From the NCBI RefSeq assembly GCF_017354945.1, contig NZ_CP071503.1:806001-870000 (forward strand): DNA of 64,000 nt, in the 5' to 3' direction. The notes under the pieces are model-generated. The model saw only the letters and a program-made list of their open reading frames with translations. It did not search any database and was not told the origin of the DNA. Positions 18,883-30,067 of the stretch are shown piece after piece. Each line of letters starts with the position of its first letter. Position 1 is the first letter of the stretch. The stretch comes from Shewanella avicenniae. Lineage in GTDB: Bacteria > Pseudomonadota > Gammaproteobacteria > Enterobacterales > Shewanellaceae. Both the position numbers and the translations under genes were made by a program.

Positions 18883-19554
18883 ATGGCGCACTCGGGGCTA
18901 CCATTACTCTATAATTTTCGTCGTTGCCCTTACGCAATGCGTGCACGATTGGCATTAATTGCCAGCGGTGTGACCGTTAACGTGCGTGAAATCGAACTCA
19001 AGCACAAGCCGACAGCGCTGATGGCGTTATCTGCCAAAGCCACTGTGCCGGTAATGCAGTTGACCGATGGCACTGTGTTAGATGAAAGCGCCGATATCGC
19101 CTATTGGGCGCTGCAGCAGCAAGACCGGCATCAGCTACTGCAGCTTTCCGCGGCGGAGCAGCATTGGACTCAGGCGCTGCTCAAACAGAATGATACTGAG
19201 TTCAAATATTGGCTCGACCGTTACAAATATTTTGACCGCTTCCCTGAGCAAACACAGGCCGCTTATTGGCAGCAGGCGCTAGTATTTTTACAGCAGTTGG
19301 AAGCGCAATTAGCGAGTCACCAACAGGGGTATTTATTGCAGCGGCCAACCATCGCTGATCTGCTTGTCATGCCATTTGTACGCCAATGCGCGTTTGTCGA
19401 TCAAGCCATGTTTGCTGCGGCGCAATTACCTTGGCTGCAGCAATGGTTAGCCGCGTGGTTGGCGCATCCGTGGTTTATCGCGGCGATGAGAAAGCACCCT
19501 ATATGGCAACCCGGTGATGCGGAATACTGTCTATCGGCAACATTATCCCGTTAG
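18883..19554 (+). CDS. Glutathione S-transferase-like protein
   Basis: A thioredoxin-like GST-N domain (about 1-80) shows RRCPYAMRARLAL, with a CPYA motif in the place of the catalytic residue, and TVPVMQLTDGTVLDESADI, the glutathione gamma-glutamyl binding segment. A helical GST-C domain follows (about 90-215). The Cys in CPYAMR suggests an omega-, beta- or glutaredoxin-like GST rather than a Tyr or Ser type. Substrate unknown. 223 residues. Confidence 0.85.
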   Translation: MAHSGLPLLYNFRRCPYAMRARLALIASGVTVNVREIELKHKPTALMALSAKATVPVMQLTDGTVLDESADIAYWALQQQDRHQLLQLSAAEQHWTQALLKQNDTEFKYWLDRYKYFDRFPEQTQAAYWQQALVFLQQLEAQLASHQQGYLLQRPTIADLLVMPFVRQCAFVDQAMFAAAQLPWLQQWLAAWLAHPWFIAAMRKHPIWQPGDAEYCLSATLSR

Positions 19555-19591
19555 CTTGCAGCGCGTTTACTTAACGGATGGTCGCTAACCA

Positions 19592-19620
19592 TTGGTTCTT
19601 TGAGCTGAATCACATACAAT
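19592..19620 (+). promoter_or_regulatory. Promoter of pabA
   Basis: TTGGTT (19592-19597), a 17-base spacer and TACAAT (19615-19620) lie 40 bases upstream of the pabA ATG. Confidence 0.55.
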
Positions 19621-19659
19621 GCCGCAGCGTTGTTTTGAGTTGCATGACTGGGCGATCAT

Positions 19660-20229
19660 ATGCTGTTGATTATCGATAACTACGATTCTTTCACCTATAA
19701 CTTGGTGCAGTACTTTCAGCAGTTAGGTCAGCAGCCGCTCGTTTTACGCAATGATGAATTATCCGTTGAGCAGATTGCCAAGCTTAATCCGTCTCATTTG
19801 GTGATTTCACCAGGCCCTTGTACTCCTAATGAAGCGGGAATCTCACTCGCCGCCATCGAAGCTTACGCCGGTAAGTTACCTATTCTTGGAGTCTGTCTTG
19901 GCCATCAAGCGATTGCGCAAGTGTTTGGCGCAGAAGTGATTCGTGCCCAACGGGTGATGCATGGCAAAACCTCTGCCATTAGCCATAATAGCCAACGGCT
20001 ATTTGCAGATTTACCCAACCCGTTAACCGTGACGCGCTACCATTCATTGCTCGTGGATAGTGTGCCGAATGGCTTTATTGAGGATGCCTGGTTTGATGAC
20101 CCAGTACATGGGCACGAAATCATGGCGCTCAGTCATCCTGCGCTGCAGCTCTACGGCGTGCAGTTTCATCCAGAGTCGATATTGACCCAATCGGGTCACG
20201 CTTTGCTGCAAAACTTTCTCGCGCAATAA
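19660..20229 (+). CDS. pabA: Glutamine amidotransferase subunit of aminodeoxychorismate (or anthranilate) synthase
   Basis: A class I glutamine amidotransferase that supplies ammonia to the chorismate-binding partner, for folate (PabB) or tryptophan (TrpE). It shows the N-terminal [15 protein letters not shown], the nucleophile block [14 protein letters not shown] and the His-Glu block FHPESI. 189 residues, lacking any PRT fusion. The position close to argD is a familiar Shewanella arrangement and favours pabA, but PabA and TrpG are hard to tell apart by sequence. Confidence 0.88.
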   Translation: MLLIIDNYDSFTYNLVQYFQQLGQQPLVLRNDELSVEQIAKLNPSHLVISPGPCTPNEAGISLAAIEAYAGKLPILGVCLGHQAIAQVFGAEVIRAQRVMHGKTSAISHNSQRLFADLPNPLTVTRYHSLLVDSVPNGFIEDAWFDDPVHGHEIMALSHPALQLYGVQFHPESILTQSGHALLQNFLAQ

Positions 20230-20295
20230 CCCCAGTTTGCTAACACGCTCTTACAAGTTTCCCAGGTAACAATCGCCCTTGTCACTGCCCAGCTA

Positions 20296-20304
20296 TGGTA
20301 TAAA
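20296..20304 (+). promoter_or_regulatory. Extended -10 promoter of the S9 peptidase gene
   Basis: TGGTATAAA (TG-N-TATAAA) lies about 68 bases upstream of the ATG at 20373. Confidence 0.4.
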
Positions 20305-20372
20305 TGGCGCTTTATCGCGAGCATCTATTCCCATGGCCAAAGTGCCCGGGCTAAAAATAACAAGGATATGGA

Positions 20373-22865
20373 ATGAACAATTACCTTCGCCAACTTGGGC
20401 TGAGTGCAATTGCGCTGGCCGTTCTTTCAGGTTGTGCTGCTACCAGTGCTGAACAAACCTTAACCGCAGCAGTTACTGTGGTCGCCGCACCAACACTGGC
20501 GACACCGCCGGTTGCCGATCAACCTCTTACCTTGAATCAGATTATGGCCGACCCTGATTGGATGGGACTGACGGCAGAAGGCGCATATTGGAGCGATAAC
20601 GGCGAATCAGTGCTGTTTTCTCGTGGTAAGAGTGCATCACGCCTACGTGATTACTACCGATTAAATATTGCCAGCGGCGAGACCGAAGCTCTGCCGTTAG
20701 CTGAGCTGCACAAGGCATCGCAACGTTTGGGCGTCTACAGTGCTGATAAAAAACGCAAAGCCTATGTGTATCAAAACAACTTGTTCGTGAAAGACATTGC
20801 CAGTGGCAACATCCAGCAACTCACTCGTCAAGCTGACCGCATCGACGGTGCCAGCTTCTTGAACAATGGCGATGTGGTTTATTGGCAAGGCGACAAGGTT
20901 TTCCAAATCGACAGCGCCAGCGGCATGGTTGCGGTGTTGGCCGACATTCGGTTTAGCAAAGCGCCAGAGGGCGTTAAAGACCCAAGCTCATTCCTCGCCA
21001 AGCAGCAAGCGCGCTTGATTCAATACGTGGCGCAAGAGCATGCGAAAGCCAAAGCGGCAGAAGATTACAAAGCGGTATTGCGCGCCGCAGACCCAACCAT
21101 GGCGGCTGAGCCATTTTATCTCGGTGAGCAAGATGCGCTGCAAGAGCTGAGCGTATCGCCAGACGGGCAATACCTGTTCTTGGTGCTGCAAGACAAAAAT
21201 TACACTGGCCGCGCGCAAAGCGACATCATGCCGAACTACATTCATGCCGATGGCGAGATTGAGTCTGTGCCAGTACGCGCTCGGGTTGCCGAAGATGATG
21301 TACCGGGGCAACGTTTTGTGGTGTTGGACTTGGCCAAACATAGCCAAAAGGATGTCACCATCGAAGGCTTAACTGGCTATAACGAAGATGTGTTAGCCAA
21401 GGTTAAAGCTGAAAATGCTAAAGCTGAAGGCAAGCAATATCAAAGCGAAACCAAACCGCGCAAAATCCGTTTGATTGAAGACTGGAGCTGGGTGCAAAGC
21501 GCTCTGCAGTGGCAAGATGGCAAACCTGTGTTAGCTGTCATGGTGGAAGCAGTTGATAACAAAGACCGTTGGATTGCCACGGTTGATCTGCAGAAGGGCA
21601 AGTTTGTTACCCAACACCGCCTGCATGATGATGCGTGGATTAACTATGATCACAACCAATTTGGTTGGTTGCCGAACAGCGACACCTTGTTCTATCTGTC
21701 TGAACAATCCGGCTATGCACAACTGTATATCAAACCTTTGGCTGGCAAAGAAAAGGCGTTAACCAGCGGCAACTATGTGGTGAGTGATGTGACCGTCGGG
21801 CCAAAGGCACAATACATCTATTACAAGGCCAACAAAGATCATCCCGGTAAATACAATGTTTATCGCGTTGAACTGGCCACTGGTAAAAATGAGCAGTTGA
21901 CCGATTGGACGGGCACCTTGGATTATCAACTGAATCCAAGCGGCGATAGCTTGTTGCTGACCGCATCACAACTCACCAAACCTGATGAGTTGTATCTGCA
22001 GCCAATTGGCGGCGAACTCAAGCAACTGACCAATTACACCAGCGCAGAGTTTGCTAACTATCCTTGGCAGGCGCCAGAGATTATCGAAGTGCCATCTACC
22101 CACGGTGCCGGTAAAGTTTATGCCCGTTTATATCTGCCAAAAGGCTTTGATAAGCGCCGCGCAGAGAAGTATCCGGCCGTTATCTTTAACCACGGAGCGG
22201 GCTACCTGCAGGAAGTGCACTATGGCTTCTCGGGTTATTTCCGCGAGTTCATGTTCAACAATTTGTTGGCGCAGCAAGGCTACGTTGTGCTGGATATGGA
22301 TTACCGCGGCTCAAAAGGCTATGGCCGTGATTGGCGTACTGCCATCTATCGCAACATGGGTCACCCAGAAGTGGAAGACTTGAAAGATGGTGTGGCGTGG
22401 ATGGTACAAAATACCAACATCGACCCAACCCGCGTAGGCACCTATGGTGGCTCTTATGGCGGCTTCCTGACCTTTATGTCGATGTTCCGTGAGCCTGAGT
22501 TGTTCAAAGCGGGTGCAGCGTTGCGTCCAGTTGCGGATTGGGCTCACTACAACACGGGCTATACCTCAAACATTCTCAACACGCCGGATGATGATGCAAT
22601 TGCTTATAACCGTAGCTCTCCGATTGAGTTTGCCGCGGGACTGAAAAACCATCTGCTGATATTGGGTGGCGTGGTGGATAACAACGTATTCTTCCAAGAC
22701 AGTGTGCGTTTGGTGCAGCACTTAATTGAGCTGGAAAACCCGAACTTTGATATGGCGTACTATCCGGTTGAACCGCATGGTTTCCGTCAGCCTTCAAGTT
22801 GGTTAGATGAATACCGCCGTATTTTCCGCTTGTTTGAAACTGACGTAAAACCGCTTAAAAAATAA
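20373..22865 (+). CDS. S9-family prolyl oligopeptidase-like peptidase, lipoprotein
   Basis: A large exported serine peptidase of the DPP-IV/acylaminoacyl-peptidase group. A lipoprotein signal (lipobox LSGC, Cys about 21) is followed by a beta-propeller region (about 70-560) and an alpha/beta-hydrolase domain (about 570-830). The nucleophile lies in GTYGGSYGGF (Ser about 694), the Asp in GGVVDNNVFF and the His in VEPHGF. A dipeptidyl- or oligopeptidase acting on periplasmic peptides is likely; specificity cannot be read. 830 residues, single gene with its own terminator. Shewanella use amino acids heavily, which fits the nearby arginine catabolic genes. Confidence 0.92.
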   Translation: MNNYLRQLGLSAIALAVLSGCAATSAEQTLTAAVTVVAAPTLATPPVADQPLTLNQIMADPDWMGLTAEGAYWSDNGESVLFSRGKSASRLRDYYRLNIASGETEALPLAELHKASQRLGVYSADKKRKAYVYQNNLFVKDIASGNIQQLTRQADRIDGASFLNNGDVVYWQGDKVFQIDSASGMVAVLADIRFSKAPEGVKDPSSFLAKQQARLIQYVAQEHAKAKAAEDYKAVLRAADPTMAAEPFYLGEQDALQELSVSPDGQYLFLVLQDKNYTGRAQSDIMPNYIHADGEIESVPVRARVAEDDVPGQRFVVLDLAKHSQKDVTIEGLTGYNEDVLAKVKAENAKAEGKQYQSETKPRKIRLIEDWSWVQSALQWQDGKPVLAVMVEAVDNKDRWIATVDLQKGKFVTQHRLHDDAWINYDHNQFGWLPNSDTLFYLSEQSGYAQLYIKPLAGKEKALTSGNYVVSDVTVGPKAQYIYYKANKDHPGKYNVYRVELATGKNEQLTDWTGTLDYQLNPSGDSLLLTASQLTKPDELYLQPIGGELKQLTNYTSAEFANYPWQAPEIIEVPSTHGAGKVYARLYLPKGFDKRRAEKYPAVIFNHGAGYLQEVHYGFSGYFREFMFNNLLAQQGYVVLDMDYRGSKGYGRDWRTAIYRNMGHPEVEDLKDGVAWMVQNTNIDPTRVGTYGGSYGGFLTFMSMFREPELFKAGAALRPVADWAHYNTGYTSNILNTPDDDAIAYNRSSPIEFAAGLKNHLLILGGVVDNNVFFQDSVRLVQHLIELENPNFDMAYYPVEPHGFRQPSSWLDEYRRIFRLFETDVKPLKK

Positions 22866-22887
22866 CGTTTAGCGGCATTGAAGAATA

Positions 22888-22918
22888 TTAGGCTCCTACT
22901 CAGGAGCCTATTTTTTGT
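22888..22918 (+). terminator. Rho-independent terminator
   Basis: The stem TAGGCTCCT / AGGAGCCTA with loop ACTC is followed by six T. It ends the S9 peptidase gene. Confidence 0.93.
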
Positions 22919-23059
22919 CTGAGCGGCGTGCTACTGACATCATTGCGGCTATCGACAGCGCAACTCGGCGATATCTAACGTAAAAAGGGGTGAGGCCGAT
23001 AACGTATACAGTTAGAATAGGCCATCATCCCAGTTTACGACCTGTAGGAAACAGAGACT

Positions 23060-24196
23060 TTGGTTGCTTCTTTAGTCGGCGGTGCAAAACCGTCAGCCAT
23101 TAACGACATCGAACAACGCTTTTATAAACAGCTGATTTCCGGGCAGCAGCGTGGTGCTGTGTCAAATCCGTTGGATGCAGAGCTTGAAGCTATCGCCCAT
23201 AAAATCGCGGTAGAACGTGAGGCCGCGATAAAACGTTTGGAAAAGAAGCAGCAAGCACAGCAGCTGGTGGCGCAACTCACCGAGCAGCTGACAAAGTTAT
23301 TACAGGCAGAATTAGGTAACCGTTTATCGCAACCGCAACTGTTTCTTAAAGACAGTGCCGTTTCAGACAAACAACTGTTACTACTGGAATTACTAAACTC
23401 TCCTCGGGTTGACCTAAACCGTATTCGGCCGATTGTTGCGGAAATTGGCTGGTTGGGGCGCGATATCACCGCCATCGTAAATAGCCCATCATTTATGGCG
23501 CGTCGGCAACAACACAGTGATACCCAAGTAAACGATCTGAAAGTCGCGTTGGCGTATATCGGGCTCGATAATTTACGAGCCTACATTCCTTACTATGTGT
23601 GCCGCTATTGGTTATCGCAATCACCGAGTTTGCTGTGGGTCAGTCGTAAGGTTTGGCGTTATTCGCAGCTGCAAGGCATCGCAGCGCGCGCCTTGGCCGA
23701 GCTACATCAACAAGATCCGACCTTGTTTTACACCATTGCACTGATGAAGCAGCTGGGCATGTCGGTGATGTTAAGTGTCAGTGCGGATGTTTTTGAGCAA
23801 CTGCGCCACACTTGGATGCGCCAAGCCTTGGTGGAGCGCGACAGCGCCTTGCATGATGCCTTGTCTGTGTGTGAATTCCCGCTAGATTTGGTATGGCCGA
23901 TGATTGCCGAACAAAGTTTAGCGTTGACGTGGAAACTGCCTGAAAGCTTAGGCTTCGCTGATGTTAAAGCTGTGTCTATTCTACGTGAACTTACCGAAGC
24001 AAAAGGGGTTGTGGCGCTGTCTGATGACGCTAAAATTATCGCTAAATCCTCTTGTTATGCTAAATGCATGCTGCTTGATGAAGGGCAACAATTGAGCTTC
24101 AACGAACGGCAATTGATGTACCGTTACTATGAATTGAGCGAACAAGAAGCGATCCGACTCAGCGGGCAAAACTTCCGCAAAACAGAAGCCGTCTAA
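23060..24196 (+). CDS. HDOD-domain protein
   Basis: The region about 100-300 has the HDOD pattern: LLELLNSPRVDLNRI, AEIGWLGRDITAIVNSPSF, ALAYIGLDNLRAYIP and ALMKQLGMSVMLS. HDOD is a degenerate HD domain found in signalling proteins. The HD metal residues are not obvious, as usual for the family. The N-terminus (about 30-90) is a charged helix or coiled coil. The start is TTG at 23060, nine bases after AGGAA. 378 residues. Its function is unknown; other HDOD proteins act in c-di-GMP or stress signalling. Confidence 0.78.
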   Translation: MVASLVGGAKPSAINDIEQRFYKQLISGQQRGAVSNPLDAELEAIAHKIAVEREAAIKRLEKKQQAQQLVAQLTEQLTKLLQAELGNRLSQPQLFLKDSAVSDKQLLLLELLNSPRVDLNRIRPIVAEIGWLGRDITAIVNSPSFMARRQQHSDTQVNDLKVALAYIGLDNLRAYIPYYVCRYWLSQSPSLLWVSRKVWRYSQLQGIAARALAELHQQDPTLFYTIALMKQLGMSVMLSVSADVFEQLRHTWMRQALVERDSALHDALSVCEFPLDLVWPMIAEQSLALTWKLPESLGFADVKAVSILRELTEAKGVVALSDDAKIIAKSSCYAKCMLLDEGQQLSFNERQLMYRYYELSEQEAIRLSGQNFRKTEAV

Positions 24197-24287
24197 GCTG
24201 TACGCTTAGCTTGCCAACCAGTATTTTCTCCGCCTAAAAAATTCGCCTAAGGAGTGCTTCATTCTTAGGCGTATCACTGTTACCATT

Positions 24288-24322
24288 CGGATAATTATTC
24301 ACTCATATCGAATAATTAAACA
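24288..24322. promoter_or_regulatory. Tandem ArgR-type operator upstream of argD
   Basis: Two 14-base boxes, CGGATAATTATTCA (24288-24301) and CGAATAATTAAACA (24309-24322), resemble the ARG box core TGAAT-W4-ATTCA. Their centres are 21 bases apart, exactly the spacing of paired E. coli ARG boxes bound by one ArgR hexamer. This part of the 396-base gap 24197-24592 also holds a CRP half-site (GATCACATTT, 24464-24473) and a hairpin (24244-24271). Confidence 0.65.
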
Positions 24323-24556
24323 AATTGATGAGTTTGTGTTTTTTTTGTGACTATTTATGCCATCAAACCAGCTGAATAATGCCTGTTTAGCGCACTATAT
24401 CAACTTGTTATTCAAAATCGGTTTGTGCGCGTCATTTACTAATGTAATCAATCTGGTGTTTTGATCACATTTAAGCTAAGTATGTCACATATACCAAACG
24501 CATTCTCGCAGTAGCATTCGATCAAAACCATTGGTAACACTGCGGCAGAAGCGTAG

Positions 24557-25810
<1,254 letters not shown>

Positions 25811-25815
25811 CTTAT

Positions 25816-25876
25816 CTCAAACTGTCACGTTTGAGGTACGCAGTTTCGATCCCATCCGGGGACAAAACTGTCCCCG
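25816..25876 (+). repeat. Two consecutive hairpins between argD and astA
   Basis: The first stem is CTCAAAC / GTTTGAG (25816-25822, 25829-25835). The second is CGGGGACA / TGTCCCCG (25857-25864, 25869-25876) with loop AAAC, followed by TTGTTTGG. Neither has a strong T run. They may attenuate or process the argD-astAD transcript. Confidence 0.5.
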
Positions 25877-25907
25877 TTGTTTGGTTGGGAGAAGGGAGAA
25901 CTTAACC

Positions 25908-26933
25908 ATGTTAGTCATCAGGCCGATCCGTCACAGCGACTTCGCAGCGCTACGCACCATTGCCGTAGAATCCGGTCATGGATTCACTTCACTACCTGTT
26001 AATGATGAGCTACTGGCGGCAAAAATTGCCCGCTCGGAAGCGTCTTTTATTAAAGCGATTGAGCGCCCCGGTCATGAAGGCTATCTGCTGGTGCTCGAAG
26101 ATACCGATACGGGTGAGGTAGTCGGCACCTGCGGTATCGAAGCGGCTGTCGGGCAGCAAGATGCTTTCTACCATTATCGCTTGGGTACCGAAGTTTATTA
26201 TTCCAGTCAAATAGGCGTGCGCAATGAAGTGGAAACCTTAACTCTGTGCCACGACTACACCGGCTCAGCCGAACTGTGCACTCTGTTTTTGCGGCCTAAT
26301 TATCGCCGTGGGTTCAATGGCCGTTTGCTCTCGCGTGTGCGATTTATGTTGTTAGCGCAATTTCCTGAGCGTTTTGGCGAAACCGTCATTGCGGAAATGC
26401 GTGGCATTAGTGATGAACAGGGCAATTCGCCATTTTACGCTTGGTTACAAGAGCACTTTTTGGGGATTGAGTTTACTCAAGCGGATTACCTTTCGGGACT
26501 TGGGCAAAAGTCTTTTATGGCTGAAATGATGCCGCGCAGCCCAGTGTATGTCTGTTTGTTGCCCGAGGTTGCACAGCGGGTGATTGGCGAAGTGCACAAC
26601 AATACTCGCCCCGCACTCAGCATGCTGCAGGCCGAAGGATTTCGCTGGCGTAACTATATCGATATTTTTGATGCAGGCCCCACGGTGGAATGTAGCCGCG
26701 ATGATATTCGCTCGGTGAAAGAGAGCCGCTTGTTTACGGTCAATATCGCTGATATCGCAGTAAACGCCGAGGCGCCACAATACATTGTCGCCAATACTCA
26801 ATTAGCCGATTTTCGTGCCACGCTCACCACGCTGCAACTTGATGAAGACAGAGATACGGTGACCATTTCTCACGCACTTGCCAAGGCGTTGCTGCTGAAC
26901 GATGGCCAGCAAATGCGAGTGCTCGCAATATAG
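25908..26933 (+). CDS. astA: Arginine N-succinyltransferase
   Basis: The first enzyme of the AST pathway: succinyl-CoA plus arginine gives N2-succinylarginine. The N-terminus MLVIRPIRHSDFAALRTIAVESG, TLFLRPNYRRGFNGRLLSRVR and FGETVIAEMRG are AstA hallmarks of an acyltransferase fold. Start at the ATG 25908 after GAAGGGAG; the frame is open from 25881. 341 residues. The usual neighbour astB is not in this window, so the dihydrolase must be encoded elsewhere, as in Shewanella. astD follows nine bases later. Confidence 0.95.
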   Translation: MLVIRPIRHSDFAALRTIAVESGHGFTSLPVNDELLAAKIARSEASFIKAIERPGHEGYLLVLEDTDTGEVVGTCGIEAAVGQQDAFYHYRLGTEVYYSSQIGVRNEVETLTLCHDYTGSAELCTLFLRPNYRRGFNGRLLSRVRFMLLAQFPERFGETVIAEMRGISDEQGNSPFYAWLQEHFLGIEFTQADYLSGLGQKSFMAEMMPRSPVYVCLLPEVAQRVIGEVHNNTRPALSMLQAEGFRWRNYIDIFDAGPTVECSRDDIRSVKESRLFTVNIADIAVNAEAPQYIVANTQLADFRATLTTLQLDEDRDTVTISHALAKALLLNDGQQMRVLAI

Positions 26934-28403
<1,470 letters not shown>

Positions 28404-28459
28404 GCTTGTGCGCATCGGTGTTGTGCTGTCCCGATGCGGTGGATCGTCAAGGAGTTGCT

Positions 28460-29260
28460 ATGCATCAGAATATTGATTCACTGTTTACCGCCATGTGGCA
28501 CGATTATGTGCGAATGACCCCATCGGCAGCCAAAATTCATGATTTGTTAGCGCAAGATGATGAAATAATTAATGATCATATTGCGCTGCGTACCTTTAAT
28601 TTACCCAAGGTCGGCTTGCCTGTATTGGCGGCGCATTTTGAAGCGCTGGGCTATCGTGCGGCGGGTGAGTATGAATTCAAGCAGAAAAAGCTCAAAGCCA
28701 AACATTTTGAACACCCAGATGCCACCAAGCCCAAGGTGTTTATCTCGGAATTGTTAGTAGAACAATTTAGCCCTTGGTTGCAGCAGACGGTGGCTGAGCT
28801 GGTGGCGCAAGTCGATGCCGCTGCTGTGATTGACGATGAGTTTCTCTACTCTGGGCGCCATTGGCAGTTAAATTTTGCCACCTATGAAAAACTGCTCGCT
28901 GAAAGTGAATATGCTGCCTGGTTAGCCGCCTTTGGCTATCGTGCAAACCATTTTACTGTGTCCATCAATCATCTGCGCCATTATGATACTATTGTGGCGG
29001 TGAACGACACCCTTAAGCATGCGGGGATTGTGCTCAATAGCGCTGGCGGTGAAGTCAAAGGATCTGCGCAAGTGATGCTGGAGCAATCATCCACCATGGC
29101 GGATCAAATCCCAGTGGCATTTACCGACGGCGATCATACCATCCCGAGCTGTTTTTATGAGTTTGCACTGCGATATCCGCAGGCGGATGGACGTTTGTAT
29201 TCGGGGTTTGTTGAGGCGTCAGCCGATAAGATTTTTGAGAGTACCAACGCCAAAGCCTGA
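28460..29260 (+). CDS. DUF1338 protein, 2-oxoadipate dioxygenase/decarboxylase-like
   Basis: The protein fits the DUF1338 family. Its characterised members (HglS/YdcJ type) are Fe(II) enzymes that turn 2-oxoadipate into 2-hydroxyglutarate in lysine catabolism. Candidate iron ligands are His in NDHIALRTF, His in RANHFTVSINHLRH and Glu in CFYEFALRYP. The ATG at 28460 after AAGGAG gives 266 residues; the frame is open from 28406. It is the last gene of the argD-astA-astD run, so its substrate may come from arginine or lysine breakdown. Function is inferred from the family. Confidence 0.85.
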   Translation: MHQNIDSLFTAMWHDYVRMTPSAAKIHDLLAQDDEIINDHIALRTFNLPKVGLPVLAAHFEALGYRAAGEYEFKQKKLKAKHFEHPDATKPKVFISELLVEQFSPWLQQTVAELVAQVDAAAVIDDEFLYSGRHWQLNFATYEKLLAESEYAAWLAAFGYRANHFTVSINHLRHYDTIVAVNDTLKHAGIVLNSAGGEVKGSAQVMLEQSSTMADQIPVAFTDGDHTIPSCFYEFALRYPQADGRLYSGFVEASADKIFESTNAKA

Positions 29261-29271
29261 ACCTTATAAAT

Positions 29272-29300
29272 AAAAAATGCGCCATTGGGCGCATTTTTTT
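29272..29300. terminator. Rho-independent terminator after the ast operon
   Basis: The stem TGCGCC / GGCGCA with loop ATTG is flanked by six A and seven T. It can work in both directions, and the tetR gene ends on the other side. Confidence 0.9.
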
Positions 29301-29367
29301 CATCTCTACATAATCCCCACATAATCACCAAATAGGCGCGATTGGCCGTGGTGATTGTTTAACTCGC

Positions 29368-29967
29368 TTACTGATTTAATTTAAGAAATGCATCAACCGC
29401 GCTTTCAACAATTTCACGGATACGCTTGGCCGATGGCTTGCCAATCGCGCCGAGTGAGTAGGGCATCACTAACTCAGCTTCCAGCAAGCCTTTAAACTGC
29501 ATGGCTGCGTGCCAAGGCTCAATATCGACTCGTAACTCATTGCTGGCGATACGCGAGGCTAAAAAGCGGCAGACGTTATCCCAGCCCTGCTTAGGGCCTT
29601 TCTCATAAAACTTTTTCCCCAGTTCGCTCTTGCCTGCTTCCGCCATCACCATGCGGTGAATCGCCATAATTTCAGGGGTTAAGATGGAGTCGAGGTAGTT
29701 AATCCCAAACTCGAGCATGCTGCTGCGAATATCCTTGGCTTGATTGAGCGAATGAAAGGCGTTGGCGATCTGCTCTGTGGCCGATGACTCCATTACCGCG
29801 TAGAAAATTTCGTCCTTGGAGGAAAAATAGTTGTACAAGGTCGCTTTTGAACCACCGAGCTGCTGCGAAATGTAAGACATTGAAGTTTTTTCAAAGCCTT
29901 GGTTAAAAAAAGCCTCTTTAGCTATCTCTATGATTGCCTGTCTTTTTTCTTCAGTTTTTACGCGCAT
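29368..29967 (-). CDS. TetR/AcrR-family repressor of the adjacent efflux operon
   Basis: The N-terminal helix-turn-helix (about 12-55) reads RQAIIEIAKEAFFNQGFEKTSMSYISQQLGGSKATLY with NYFSSKDEI, typical of TetR. The C-terminal half is a helical ligand-binding domain. The ATG at 29967 gives 199 residues; the frame is open from a TTG at 30027 without a good ribosome site. It is divergent from the OMF-EmrA-EmrB operon, and a 17-bp perfect palindrome lies between them, so it most likely represses that operon and itself. Confidence 0.92.
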   Translation of the reverse strand: MRVKTEEKRQAIIEIAKEAFFNQGFEKTSMSYISQQLGGSKATLYNYFSSKDEIFYAVMESSATEQIANAFHSLNQAKDIRSSMLEFGINYLDSILTPEIMAIHRMVMAEAGKSELGKKFYEKGPKQGWDNVCRFLASRIASNELRVDIEPWHAAMQFKGLLEAELVMPYSLGAIGKPSAKRIREIVESAVDAFLKLNQ

Positions 29968-30006
29968 CTTAGGTTCCAATCCTTGCTTACTGTTTGAGAG
30001 TTTCGC

Positions 30007-30036
30007 TTGACTAAACGCCCCTGTCAAGAATATAAC
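30007..30036 (+). promoter_or_regulatory. Promoter of the efflux operon
   Basis: TTGACT (30007-30012), an 18-base spacer and TATAAC (30031-30036). The operator palindrome begins within the -10. Confidence 0.55.
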
Positions 30037-30050
30037 TGTACGGTACAGTT
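30034..30050. promoter_or_regulatory. TetR-type operator
   Basis: AACTGTACGGTACAGTT is a perfect 17-bp palindrome covering the -10 to about +8 of the efflux promoter in the tetR/efflux divergent gap. This is the classical position for a TetR repressor site. Confidence 0.75.
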
Positions 30051-30067
30051 TACTTATGGAGGTTGAT

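Noticed and set aside
24244-24271. Hairpin CGCCTAAG / CTTAGGCG after the HDOD gene, as an intrinsic terminator
   Set aside because: The loop is 12 bases and no T run follows on the plus strand; the only T run is on the minus strand, where no gene needs it.
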